Shown: positions 1 through 5,927, counted from the first letter of the stretch. The stretch is DNA of 5,927 nt from Actinomycetes bacterium (GCA_023423215.1 JAFAFZ010000327.1:1-5927), one strand, 5' to 3'. Notes: a model not told the origin generated them from the letters alone. Program-made: numbers and translations.

Positions 1-3
1 CAC

Positions 4-52
4 GGATCGTGCGTGGTGCCGGTCGCAGAGCGACCACCCACGCGCCCGATCC
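4..52. repeat. Structured palindromic repeat, copy 1
   Basis: This is the first of two direct copies of an intergenic element (the second is at 76-124, offset 72 bases). By eye it folds into one long stem. GGATCG (4-9) pairs with CGATCC (47-52). Bases 10-14 pair with 40-44, ending in a T-G wobble at 10/44. Bases 15-17 pair with 36-38. GGTCGC (21-26) pairs with GCGACC (30-35) around a three-base AGA loop. Bulges lie at 18-20, 39 and 45-46. It sits beyond the 3' end of the thioesterase gene, so it could act as a terminator or RNA 3' end, or be a REP-like dispersed element. I do not recognise the family, and the orientation is ambiguous because the unit is nearly palindromic. Confidence 0.6.
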
Positions 53-75
53 ACCGCGAGGCCGCCGGCGTTCCG

Positions 76-124
76 GGATCGTGCGTGGCGGTGGTCGTGG
101 AGCGACCGCCTGCACGCCCGATCC
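76..124. repeat. Structured palindromic repeat, copy 2
   Basis: This is the second direct copy of the element at 4-52. Over the 52 bases compared (4-55 against 76-127) 42 are identical. The outer arms GGATCG (76-81) and CGATCC (119-124) and most of the inner stem (93-98 with 102-107) are kept. The T-A pair at 17/36 in copy 1 is a C-G pair at 89/108 here. Two other changes turn pairs into G-U wobbles (98/102 and 86/112). Four changes fall in bulges or the loop, and one breaks a pair (84/114). The 23 bases between the copies are not obviously repeated. The gap from 125 to 169 shows only a short GGAGCCGGCTCC palindrome (151-162). Confidence 0.6.
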
Positions 125-169
125 GCCCCGGCCCGTGCGAGGGCGCAGGCGGAGCCGGCTCCGACGAGC

Positions 170-610
170 TCAGGGCGCGCTCCGAGCGTCCGGCGCCGGC
201 ACCAGCTCGCCGAAGCGGGCTCGGGCGTCGTCGGGCATCGGGATCGGCGTCGTCGTGCCGGTGCCGATGACGACGTAGACGAGCAGCACGTCGACGATCG
301 CGCGGTCGCCCGCGTGGATCCGGTAGGTGACGTCGAAGCTCGTCCGACCCCAGCGCGACACACCGCAGTCGACGTCGAGCCGGTCGGGCCAACGTGCCCC
401 CGCGTGCCACACGAGCTGGGCGGACTTCACCATCAGGTCCCAGTCCTGGCTGCCCGGCGGCTGGTCCTGCGAGCGCAGCCAGTGGTCGAGCGCGTCGTCC
501 ACGTACGCCAGGTAGTTGGCGTTGAAGACCACGCCCTGCTGGTCGCACTCGCCGTAGCGCACGTCGATCCGGTGGGTGAACGCTGCGGTGGGGACGGTCG
601 GGTCGGGCAT
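170..610 (-). CDS. Acyl-CoA thioesterase, hot-dog fold (4HBT/YbgC-like)
   Basis: This is a 146-residue protein, the normal length for a single hot-dog domain of the 4-hydroxybenzoyl-CoA thioesterase family, whose members hydrolyse acyl-CoA thioesters in the cytoplasm. The signature is near the N-terminus: YGECDQQGVVFNANYLAY (residues 19-36), followed by the long central helix. Asp23 aligns with the catalytic Asp17 of Pseudomonas 4HBT. A beta-rich core follows (about 60-118, including TSFDVTYRIHAGDRAIVDVLLVY). The C-terminal tail is Pro/Ala-rich. I chose the ATG at 610-608 because the signature then starts at the usual distance from the N-terminus. The longer GTG start at 679 would add a Pro/Arg-rich stretch and run through the iron box. 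The ribosome-binding site is weak (GGTGTCGGG just upstream). The gene diverges from the siderophore-binding lipoprotein. The substrate cannot be inferred; the family is sure, the role is not. Confidence 0.9.
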   Translation of the reverse strand: MPDPTVPTAAFTHRIDVRYGECDQQGVVFNANYLAYVDDALDHWLRSQDQPPGSQDWDLMVKSAQLVWHAGARWPDRLDVDCGVSRWGRTSFDVTYRIHAGDRAIVDVLLVYVVIGTGTTTPIPMPDDARARFGELVPAPDARSAP

Positions 611-661
611 CCCGACACCATGGGCGCGACCCCGGCGTGGTGCAAGCGCCTGCCGCGGTGG

Positions 662-677
662 GTTAGGGTCGCCTAAC
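662..677. promoter_or_regulatory. Putative DtxR/IdeR-type iron box
   Basis: GTTAGG (662-667) and CCTAAC (672-677) form a perfect six-base inverted repeat around GTCG. Placed against the 19-base DtxR/IdeR consensus as I remember it (TTAGGTTAGSCTAACCTAA), bases 663-681 match 13 of 19. The mismatches are mostly at the last four positions, so it resembles the left and central parts of a full site. It lies 34 bases upstream of the ATG of a ferric-siderophore-binding lipoprotein and 51 bases from the thioesterase start. In this family, metal-loaded repressor blocks transcription when iron is plentiful. Iron control of the lipoprotein is a well-supported inference; control of the thioesterase is only possible. 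No convincing -35/-10 pair is visible. Confidence 0.65.
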
Positions 678-711
678 ACCTTTCCCCACGACCTGCTGGA
701 GCCCCATCCTC

Positions 712-1704
712 ATGCGTGTCCGCACCCCCTTCGCCGTCCTGCTCGCTGCGCTCCTGGTGCTCGTCGCCGCCTGCGGAGGCAGCGACGGCGACGCCGAGCC
801 CACCACCACGACGGGTGCCGGCGGCGATGCCGGCTCCTCGTCCGAGTTCGAGACGGTCACGATCGAGCACCTCTACGGCGAGACCGAGATCACCGAGCGG
901 CCGACCCGCATCGTCTCGCTCGACACCCAGTGGACCGACGCGCTGCTCGCGCTGGATGCGCCGCCCGCCGGCTACCTGGCCGACTACAACCTGCCCGAAG
1001 GCTTCCCGTGGCGTGAGGACCTGCTGGCGGACTCGACCGAGATGACGGCGACCGACGCGCTGCCCTTCGAGCAGATCGCGGCGCTCGAGCCGGACCTGAT
1101 CGTCGTCTCCTACTTCGCCCAGGACGAGGAGGACTACCAGATGCTGACCGCCATCGCGCCGACGGTGGCGACGCTCAGCGACAACCAGGTCGACACGTGG
1201 CAGGACATCACGATGGCCGCCGGCGAGATCCTGGGCGAGACCGAGCAGGCGCAGCAGGTGGTCGACGAGGTGGACGGCCAGGTCGCGGACCTTGCGGCCG
1301 AGCTGCCCGGCCTGGAGGGCAAGACCTTCGCCCTCGTGAACTACGTGAAGGGCGACAAGTTCTACGTGGTGGCCGACCCGGCCGACGGTGCCGTCGTGCT
1401 GTTCACCCAGCTCGGGATGGTCATCTCGCCAGCGATCCTCGAGGCCGGCGAAGGCGTCTCGGGCCGCGTCGAGATCAGCTTGGAGCGCACCGACCTGCTG
1501 GACGCCGACCTGCTCATGCTGCTGACCAACGGTGAGGACCCCTCGTCGATCCCGGGCTACGACGAGCTGCCCGCGGTGGAAGCCGGTGCGGCGGCGGTGC
1601 TCGACTACGCGCAGGCCGTCGCGGTCAACACCCCGACGCCGCTGTCGATCCCGTGGGCGCTCGAGGAGCTGCGTCCGCAGATCGAGGCCGCCGCCGCCGG
1701 GTGA
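712..1704 (+). CDS. Iron-siderophore ABC transporter substrate-binding lipoprotein
   Basis: This 330-residue protein captures ferric siderophore outside the membrane and delivers it to an ABC permease (FecB/FepB-like, Peripla_BP_2 family). A lipoprotein signal peptide is clear: basic MRVR, a hydrophobic stretch (residues 6-20) and a lipobox ending LVAAC with Cys21 as the lipidated residue. A Ser/Thr/Gly linker (22-45) tethers the domain to the membrane. The domain opens with the typical ERPTRIVSLDTQWTDALLAL (62-81). It continues with FEQIAALEPDLIVVS (119-133), a long inter-lobe helix (about 162-198), a second lobe (204-300) and a closing helix at WALEELRPQIEAA. The length is usual for the family. 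The ATG is supported by GGAG at 698-701, ten bases upstream. An iron box lies at 662-677. No permease or ATPase gene is adjacent: the next gene converges on it. The siderophore type cannot be read from the sequence. Confidence 0.93.
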   Translation: MRVRTPFAVLLAALLVLVAACGGSDGDAEPTTTTGAGGDAGSSSEFETVTIEHLYGETEITERPTRIVSLDTQWTDALLALDAPPAGYLADYNLPEGFPWREDLLADSTEMTATDALPFEQIAALEPDLIVVSYFAQDEEDYQMLTAIAPTVATLSDNQVDTWQDITMAAGEILGETEQAQQVVDEVDGQVADLAAELPGLEGKTFALVNYVKGDKFYVVADPADGAVVLFTQLGMVISPAILEAGEGVSGRVEISLERTDLLDADLLMLLTNGEDPSSIPGYDELPAVEAGAAAVLDYAQAVAVNTPTPLSIPWALEELRPQIEAAAAG

Positions 1705-1725
1705 CGGACGGGGGGCGTTCGACTC

Positions 1726-1759
1726 CCGGCTCGCTCGCGCTCAGCCTCGGGCGAGCCGG
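1726..1759. terminator. Candidate bidirectional terminator hairpin
   Basis: CCGGCTCGC (1726-1734) is perfectly complementary to GCGAGCCGG (1751-1759), giving a nine-pair GC-rich stem with a 16-base loop. It lies between the convergent lipoprotein and hydrolase genes, starting 22 bases after the lipoprotein stop and running over the last codons and stop of the hydrolase (1741-1743). No T tract follows on either strand, so intrinsic termination is uncertain. Such stems arise easily in DNA this GC-rich. Confidence 0.3.
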
Positions 1760-2601
1760 ACGACGCGCAGCACCTCGTCGACGACGACCCGGGGCTCGGT
1801 GAACGGCACCATGTGGCTGGAGCCCTCGGCGCGCACGTGACGGCCCTGCGGGTGCGCCTCGGCGCCCGCGCGGTGCGCCTCGATCAGCGGGAGCCGTTGC
1901 GAGCGCTCGAGGCGGCCGACCCTGCCGCCCGAGATCACGGTCACCGGCACGTCCGGCAGCACGGGCGGGTGCTGCCGCAGCTCACGCAGGTCCTGGACCG
2001 ACGCCGCCATCTCGGCGCCCTGGGCGCGCATCGCCTCGACGGTGCCGTCCTCGGCGCGGAACCAGTGCGCCCACGGATCGGGCAGGTCCTTGGCGAGCCG
2101 CTTCGTGACCGAGCGGCCCAGGCCCAGTCGGCCGAGGGTCGGCATGAGCCGTGCGAACACCCGGGAGCGCAGCTCGTTCGAGGACGTGAAGTAGAGGTCG
2201 CATCGCTCGTCGGTCTGGTCGACCAGCACCAGGCCGGCGATCACACCGGGTCGCGCCTCGGCGGCGCGGCGCACGATCGGACCGCCCCAGCTGTGGCCGA
2301 CGAGCACGAACGGTCCGTCGCCCAGCTCCGCGAGCAGGTCCAGCAGGTCGTTCGACATCCGGGTCAGGTCCCTCGTCGCGTGGTCGCGGGGGCTGCGACC
2401 CAGGCCGCTGCGGTCGTAGACGACCACCGAGGTGACCTGCGCGACCGGCCCGACCACCGCGCCCCACATGTTGCGCGAGCCGCCCATGCCGGCCTCGAAC
2501 ACGACGGTGGGCGATCCCTCCCCGAGGTGCTGGGTGTAGAGCGGTCGCCCGTCCCGGGTGCGGGCCCAGGTGCCGATCGGTTGGTCCACCTGGTGGCTCA
2601 T
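1741..2601 (-). CDS. Alpha/beta hydrolase
   Basis: This 286-residue protein is a single alpha/beta-hydrolase domain, likely cytoplasmic, since no signal peptide or membrane segment is seen. The fold's landmarks appear in order: strand and oxyanion region TVVFEAGMGGSRNMW (residues 32-46), VVYDRSGLGRS (60-70), nucleophile elbow GHSWGG with Ser104 (102-107), strand 6 AGLVLVDQTDE (122-132), an Arg/Leu-rich cap (about 140-210), strand 7 VPVTVISGG (218-226) and the catalytic His263 in GSSHMVP. The usual Asp after strand 7 is not evident; Asp128 after strand 6 is the best candidate acid. Substrate unknown: an esterase, peptidase-like or lipase-like role is equally possible. The ATG at 2601-2599 is chosen because a strong GAGGAGGG sits four bases upstream. 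The longer frame to 2748 would lie antisense to the DUF1697 coding region and adds low-complexity sequence. Confidence 0.88.
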   Translation of the reverse strand: MSHQVDQPIGTWARTRDGRPLYTQHLGEGSPTVVFEAGMGGSRNMWGAVVGPVAQVTSVVVYDRSGLGRSPRDHATRDLTRMSNDLLDLLAELGDGPFVLVGHSWGGPIVRRAAEARPGVIAGLVLVDQTDERCDLYFTSSNELRSRVFARLMPTLGRLGLGRSVTKRLAKDLPDPWAHWFRAEDGTVEAMRAQGAEMAASVQDLRELRQHPPVLPDVPVTVISGGRVGRLERSQRLPLIEAHRAGAEAHPQGRHVRAEGSSHMVPFTEPRVVVDEVLRVVRLARG

Positions 2602-2605
2602 GCCG

Positions 2606-2613
2606 CCCTCCTC
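2606..2613 (-). promoter_or_regulatory. Ribosome-binding site of the alpha/beta hydrolase
   Basis: Read on the minus strand these bases are GAGGAGGG, a near-perfect Shine-Dalgarno sequence, four bases before the ATG at 2601-2599. It fixes the hydrolase start and rules out the longer reading frame that overlaps the DUF1697 gene. Confidence 0.75.
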
Positions 2614-2638
2614 GGGTGGCACAGGGTAGAACGGTCCG
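2614..2638. promoter_or_regulatory. Compact divergent promoter spacer
   Basis: Only 37 bases (2602-2638) separate the hydrolase start from the divergent DUF1697 start. The part not taken by the hydrolase ribosome-binding site is listed here. On the minus strand TACCCT (2628-2623) fits a weak TANNNT -10 element for the hydrolase and would give a very short leader. On the plus strand the DUF1697 ribosome-binding site is poor (AGGG at 2623-2626, 12 bases away). Any -35 elements, and probably the DUF1697 promoter, must lie inside the neighbouring coding sequences. No operator palindrome is seen. Confidence 0.3.
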
Positions 2639-3187
2639 ATGGTGTACGTGGCGCTGCTGCGCGGGGTGAACGTCGGCGGCAACAACAAGGTCGACATGAA
2701 GCGGCTGGCGGCGGCGTTCGAGGCGGCCGGGATGGAGTCGGTGCGCACCTACATCAACTCGGGCAACATCCTGTTCCGCTCCTCGCGGAAGTCGGTCCCG
2801 CGGCTGGCGACGCTGCTCGAGCAGGTCATCTCCGACGAGTTCGACCTGGACATCAAGGTGCTGCTCCTGACGATCGACGACCTGCGCACCGTCGTCGGGG
2901 CGCTGCCCGAGGACTGGGTCAACGGCGGCACGATGAAGACCGACGTGCTGTTCCTGTGGGAGGACCAGCGCGATCCGTCCGTGGTCGACGACCTGCCCCT
3001 GAAGGAGGGCATCGACCGCCTGATCTACGTGCACGGCGCGCTGCTGTGGAACGTCGACCGGGACAAGGCGACGCGCAGCGGCCTGCCGCGCATCGTCGGC
3101 ACCGAGATGTACCGGCGCTGCACCGTCCGCAACGCCAACACCGCCCGGAAGCTGCTGGCGTTGGCCGAGGAGCTCGACGCCGCCTGA
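2639..3187 (+). CDS. DUF1697 family protein
   Basis: This 182-residue protein has the length and all the landmarks of the DUF1697 family (PF08002): N-terminal YVALLRGVNVGGNNKV (residues 3-18), TYINSGNILF (37-46), the central GTMKTDVLFLWE region (97-108), and the C-terminal TVRNANTARKLLAL (162-175). The family is widespread in actinobacteria and other bacteria as a small alpha/beta cytoplasmic protein. No biochemical function is established that I can name with confidence, so none is assigned. No signal peptide or membrane segment is present. The ATG at 2639 places the LLRG motif six residues in, as is usual; the next codon is GTG and would be a possible alternative start. It is divergent from the alpha/beta hydrolase and convergent with hrpA. 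Confidence 0.92.
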   Translation: MVYVALLRGVNVGGNNKVDMKRLAAAFEAAGMESVRTYINSGNILFRSSRKSVPRLATLLEQVISDEFDLDIKVLLLTIDDLRTVVGALPEDWVNGGTMKTDVLFLWEDQRDPSVVDDLPLKEGIDRLIYVHGALLWNVDRDKATRSGLPRIVGTEMYRRCTVRNANTARKLLALAEELDAA

Positions 3188-3197
3188 CGCTCCGCCG

Positions 3198-3230
3198 GCC
3201 CGGGTCCTCGCGCGCCTACAACCCCCGGGC
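3198..3230. terminator. Candidate terminator hairpin between convergent genes
   Basis: GCCCGGG (3198-3204) is complementary to CCCGGGC (3224-3230), with a 19-base loop. An overlapping alternative pairs CCTCGC (3206-3211) with GCGAGG (3229-3234). The structure spans the 28-base gap between the DUF1697 stop and the hrpA stop and runs into the last hrpA codons. There is no T tract on either strand, and the arms are themselves CCCGGG palindromes, so the pairing may be coincidental. Confidence 0.22.
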
Positions 3231-5927
3231 GAGGCGGTGGATCTCGTTGCGGACGCGCTTCTCGCTGACCGGCGCCGGCGTGCGCAGGTGCTGGGCGAAC
3301 GAGCTCACCCGCAGCTCCTCGAGCGTCCAGGCCAGCGCCTCGAGGTCCGGGCTCGACGACACGGTCTCGGCCAGCCGCTCGTACTCGGCCTCGAGCCGCC
3401 GGCACCTCGCCATCAGCTCGGCGTCGCGGCTCGGGTGCTCGGGCAGCTTCGCCAACCGCTGCTCGACGGCGCGCAGGTAGCGGTCCAGGTCGTCCAGGCG
3501 GTGGAACCCGACGCCGGTCAGGAACCCTTCGTAGACCAGCCGGTCGAGCTGCTCGCGCACGTCGGCCACCGAGGGTCGGAGGCGCTCCGCGGCGTCGAGC
3601 CGATCGAGGCGGTCGAGCGTACGCAGGATCGTGGTGTGCCGCGCGACCAGGGCGGCGGTCGCGGCACACGCCTCGACGAGGGTCTCGTGGAACCGCTCGC
3701 GCACGGCGTCGACCAGCCGTTCGAACGCCGCGGCGGTCCAGGCCGGGCCGCCGGCCTCGGCGACCAGGTGGTCGAGCGTGCAGCCGATGACGTCGTGGTA
3801 CCAGTCGACCTTCGGCTGCACGGTGCTGCGCGCCATCGCGTCCTTCGTGTGGGCGTCCAGCAGCGAGTCGACCTGGCGCGCCGGTGACGGCATCGCCAGG
3901 CGGACCAGGCGACGTGTGCCCAGCCACATGGTCGACGCCTGCTCCTCGGGGCTGGTGCACGCGACCACCGACACCGAGTCGCCCTCGTCCGCCAGCGCCG
4001 GGTAGGCGGTCACCACACGTCCGTGCACCTCCCGCTCGACGCGTCCCGGCAGATCGCCGATCGTCCAGCTCCGCAGGCCCCGCTGCTCGAGCCCCACCCC
4101 GAGGTCGACGTCCGCGACGATGGCGGCGGACTCGGCGTGGACCTGAGCCGCCAGGGCGCGCAGGTCCTTGCCGCGAGCCAGCTCGCGGCCGTCGGTGCCG
4201 ACGATCCGGTACGAGGGCCGCAGGTGCGCGGGCAGCGAGTCCAGGTCGAACGCGTCGACCGGGAGCGGGGTGGTGATCAGCCGGTTCAGCTCCCGCCGCA
4301 CGGCCTCGAGGACCGGGCCGCTGTCGGGTGCGAGGCGCTCGCCGATCAGGGCGACGGTCTCGGGGACCGGGACGAACAGCTTGCGCAGCTGCTTGGGCAG
4401 GGTCCGTATGAGTGCGTCGACCAGGTCGTCGCGGAAGCCCGGCACGTTCCAGTCGAAGGTCGCCGGGTCGAGCTGGCCGACCACGCCGGCGTCGATCGTG
4501 ATCGTGGCGCCGTCGGCCTCGCTCGTGGGGTCGAAGACGTAGGTGACCGGCAGCTCGTGCGCGCCGACCCGCCACACCTCGGGGAACCGGTCCGGGTCGA
4601 CGGCCTCGTGCGCGTCCTCGGTGAGCAGGTCGTCGAGGCCCAGGTCGAGCAGCTGGCCGTTGGTGCGGCGCTCCTGCTTCCACCACCGGTTGAACTCGGG
4701 TCCGCTCGTGACGTCGTCGGGCAGGCGCCGGTCGTAGAAGTCGAAGATCTCCCGGTGCTCGACGATCAGGTCGCCACGCCGTGCCCGCGCGCCGAGGCGC
4801 TCGGCCTGCTCGGCGACCGCGGCGTTGCGCGCCTTGAACCTGTGGTGGGCGTCCCACTCGCCCCCGACCAGGGCGTGGTGGATGAACAGGTCGCGGGCCA
4901 GCGCGGGGTCGACACCGGCGAGCGGCACGCGGCGACCGGACACGACGGTCAGCCCGTAGACGGTCACGCGCTCGTGGACCATGGCCGCGCCTCGTTCACG
5001 GTCCCACCAGGGCTCACCGTGGCTGCGCTGGGCCAGGTGGGCACCCAGGCGCTCGACCCACGCCGGCTCGATGCGCGTGACCGTGCGGGCCCAGAGGCGG
5101 TTCGTCTCGACCAGCTCGCCGGCCATCACCCAGTTCGGCGGCCGCCGGGCGAGCACCGAACCGGGGGCGATCGCGAACCGGGCCTGCCGGGCCCCGACGA
5201 ACTCGTGGCTGCCGCGCCGCTCGCGTGGCGGCCGGCCGTCGCGCGCCTCGTCCCGCCCACGGGGCCGGGTCTGCTCCGAGGTGTCCTTGCGTCCGATGTG
5301 CGAGAGCAGCCCCGACAGGAGCGAGAGGTGGATCAGCTCCGGTGACGCCCCGGTCCCCTCCTCGCCCTTCGCCGCAGCACGGTCCGGGCGCAGCCCGAGC
5401 TGCTGTGCGGCACGGCGCAGCTGCTCGTAGAGGTCCTGCCACTCGCGGATGCGCACGTGGTTCAGGTGCTCGTTGCGGCACATCTTGCGGAACTGGTTCG
5501 AGGATCGCTCCCGACGCTGCTCCCGCAGGTGGTTCCACAGGTTCAGGTAGGTCAGGAAGTCGCTGTCGGGGTGCTTGAACCGGGCGTGGAGCTGGTCGGC
5601 CTGGGTGCGGTGGTCGAAGGGGCGCTCCCGGGGGTCCTGGATCGACATGGCCGCGGCGATGACCATGACCTCGTGCAGGCAGCCGTTCTCGCCGGCCTCG
5701 AGCACCATGCGGCCGAGCCGCGGGTCGACGGGCAGACGGACGAGGCGACGACCGAGCGGCGTCAGCCACCTCCGCGTGCCCGCTCGGTCGGGGTCGACCG
5801 CGCCGAGCTCCTCGAGCAGCGCGACGCCGTCGCGGACGTTGCGGCTGTCCGGCGGATCGACGATGGGGAACGACGCGACGTCGCCCAGGCCGAGGTTGGC
5901 CATCTGGAGGATGACCGACGCCAGGTT
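3216..5927 (-). CDS. ATP-dependent RNA helicase HrpA, C-terminal part (5' end outside window)
   Basis: The frame is open to the right edge, giving 903 residues that correspond to about the last two-thirds of a ~1300-residue HrpA. HrpA is a DEAH-box RNA helicase; the E. coli protein acts in ribosome rescue and mRNA processing. The visible part begins NLASVILQMANLGLGDVASFPIVDPPDSRNV, just after helicase motif VI. It is followed by the winged-helix/HA2 region (residues about 29-210, including LTPLGRRLVRLPVDPRLGRM and GLLSHIG), the OB-fold (FVGARQARFAIAPGSVLARRPPNWVMAGELVET, 243-274) and the long HrpA-specific DUF3418 domain (about 300-890, including YGLTVVSGRRVPLAGVDPALARDLFIHHALV and KLFVPVP). 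The Walker A, DEAH and other motor motifs lie off-window. A charged Arg/Asp/Glu-rich stretch (213-242) between the helical region and OB-fold is longer than in E. coli HrpA as I recall it. The stop is TAG at 3218-3216. A Met at 5903 is internal, not the start. Confidence 0.95.
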   Translation of the reverse strand, partial: NLASVILQMANLGLGDVASFPIVDPPDSRNVRDGVALLEELGAVDPDRAGTRRWLTPLGRRLVRLPVDPRLGRMVLEAGENGCLHEVMVIAAAMSIQDPRERPFDHRTQADQLHARFKHPDSDFLTYLNLWNHLREQRRERSSNQFRKMCRNEHLNHVRIREWQDLYEQLRRAAQQLGLRPDRAAAKGEEGTGASPELIHLSLLSGLLSHIGRKDTSEQTRPRGRDEARDGRPPRERRGSHEFVGARQARFAIAPGSVLARRPPNWVMAGELVETNRLWARTVTRIEPAWVERLGAHLAQRSHGEPWWDRERGAAMVHERVTVYGLTVVSGRRVPLAGVDPALARDLFIHHALVGGEWDAHHRFKARNAAVAEQAERLGARARRGDLIVEHREIFDFYDRRLPDDVTSGPEFNRWWKQERRTNGQLLDLGLDDLLTEDAHEAVDPDRFPEVWRVGAHELPVTYVFDPTSEADGATITIDAGVVGQLDPATFDWNVPGFRDDLVDALIRTLPKQLRKLFVPVPETVALIGERLAPDSGPVLEAVRRELNRLITTPLPVDAFDLDSLPAHLRPSYRIVGTDGRELARGKDLRALAAQVHAESAAIVADVDLGVGLEQRGLRSWTIGDLPGRVEREVHGRVVTAYPALADEGDSVSVVACTSPEEQASTMWLGTRRLVRLAMPSPARQVDSLLDAHTKDAMARSTVQPKVDWYHDVIGCTLDHLVAEAGGPAWTAAAFERLVDAVRERFHETLVEACAATAALVARHTTILRTLDRLDRLDAAERLRPSVADVREQLDRLVYEGFLTGVGFHRLDDLDRYLRAVEQRLAKLPEHPSRDAELMARCRRLEAEYERLAETVSSSPDLEALAWTLEELRVSSFAQHLRTPAPVSEKRVRNEIHRLARGL

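Noticed and set aside
1..169. CRISPR array or tRNA explanation for the left-edge repeats
   Set aside because: There are only two diverged copies with a 23-base gap and long internal palindromes, and no cloverleaf or TTC-type T-loop, so neither a CRISPR nor a tRNA fits.
151..171. Short palindromes GGAGCCGGCTCC and GAGCTC as a possible thioesterase terminator
   Set aside because: The stem would be only four pairs with a usable loop and no T tract, within chance expectation at this GC content.
9..278. Short plus-strand frames of 85-89 codons at the left edge
   Set aside because: They are Arg/Pro-rich, cover the palindromic repeats and overlap the end of the thioesterase gene antisense. The repeated and palindromic DNA explains the frames better than a protein.
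611..679. N-terminal extension of the thioesterase to a GTG at 679
   Set aside because: The added residues are unlike the family N-terminus and the extension would run through the iron box. The ATG at 610 gives a normal-length protein.
1982..3034. Minus-strand frame of 350 codons overlapping hydrolase and DUF1697
   Set aside because: It is an out-of-frame shadow of the hydrolase and antisense to DUF1697, with no plausible domain.
1813..3480. Long plus-strand open frame of 555 codons
   Set aside because: It lies antisense to the hydrolase, then out of frame with DUF1697 and antisense to hrpA. The translation is Arg/Ala/His-rich with no family motif, a typical shadow in GC-rich DNA.
3025..4857. 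Minus-strand open frame of 610 codons
   Set aside because: It is in another frame of the hrpA gene, gives low-complexity Arg/Gly/Pro-rich protein, and hrpA is unmistakable in the overlapping frame.
4023..5345. Plus-strand open frame of 440 codons opposite hrpA
   Set aside because: No recognisable motif. It is the antisense shadow of the DUF3418 and OB-fold coding region.
5901..5903. Met codon as the start of an 895-residue protein
   Set aside because: The eight codons before it (NLASVILQ) continue the conserved HrpA sequence to the window edge, so this Met is internal.

Overview
The window is very GC-rich with strongly G/C-ending codons. It carries a lipoprotein gene with a DtxR/IdeR-style iron box, and a DUF1697 gene and an actinobacterial-looking HrpA helicase. 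Together these suggest a high-GC actinobacterium; the genus cannot be told from the sequence alone.

Layout, left to right. Bases 1-169 hold no gene but contain two diverged direct copies of a ~49-base stem-loop element (4-52 and 76-124). Next comes a hot-dog-fold acyl-CoA thioesterase on the minus strand (170-610). A 101-base divergent spacer holds a palindromic iron box (662-677). It leads into a plus-strand lipoprotein, the substrate-binding protein of a ferric-siderophore ABC importer (712-1704). A minus-strand alpha/beta hydrolase (1741-2601) converges on it. Only 37 bases separate the hydrolase start from a divergent plus-strand DUF1697 gene (2639-3187). Finally, a minus-strand ATP-dependent RNA helicase, HrpA (3216-5927), runs off the right edge. 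Only its C-terminal 903 residues are present and its ATPase motifs lie outside the window.

The five genes alternate strictly in strand (-,+,-,+,-), so no two form an operon here and each is probably transcribed alone or with genes outside the window. The two convergent junctions each have a GC-rich hairpin that could act as a bidirectional terminator, but neither has a clear T tract. The only functional link visible is between the iron box and the siderophore-binding lipoprotein: iron-replete repressor would be expected to shut the gene off. No permease or ATPase partner is present.

No new multi-gene system is visible. The most interesting unexplained signal is the pair of structured repeats at the left edge, whose sequence differences mostly preserve the predicted hairpin.
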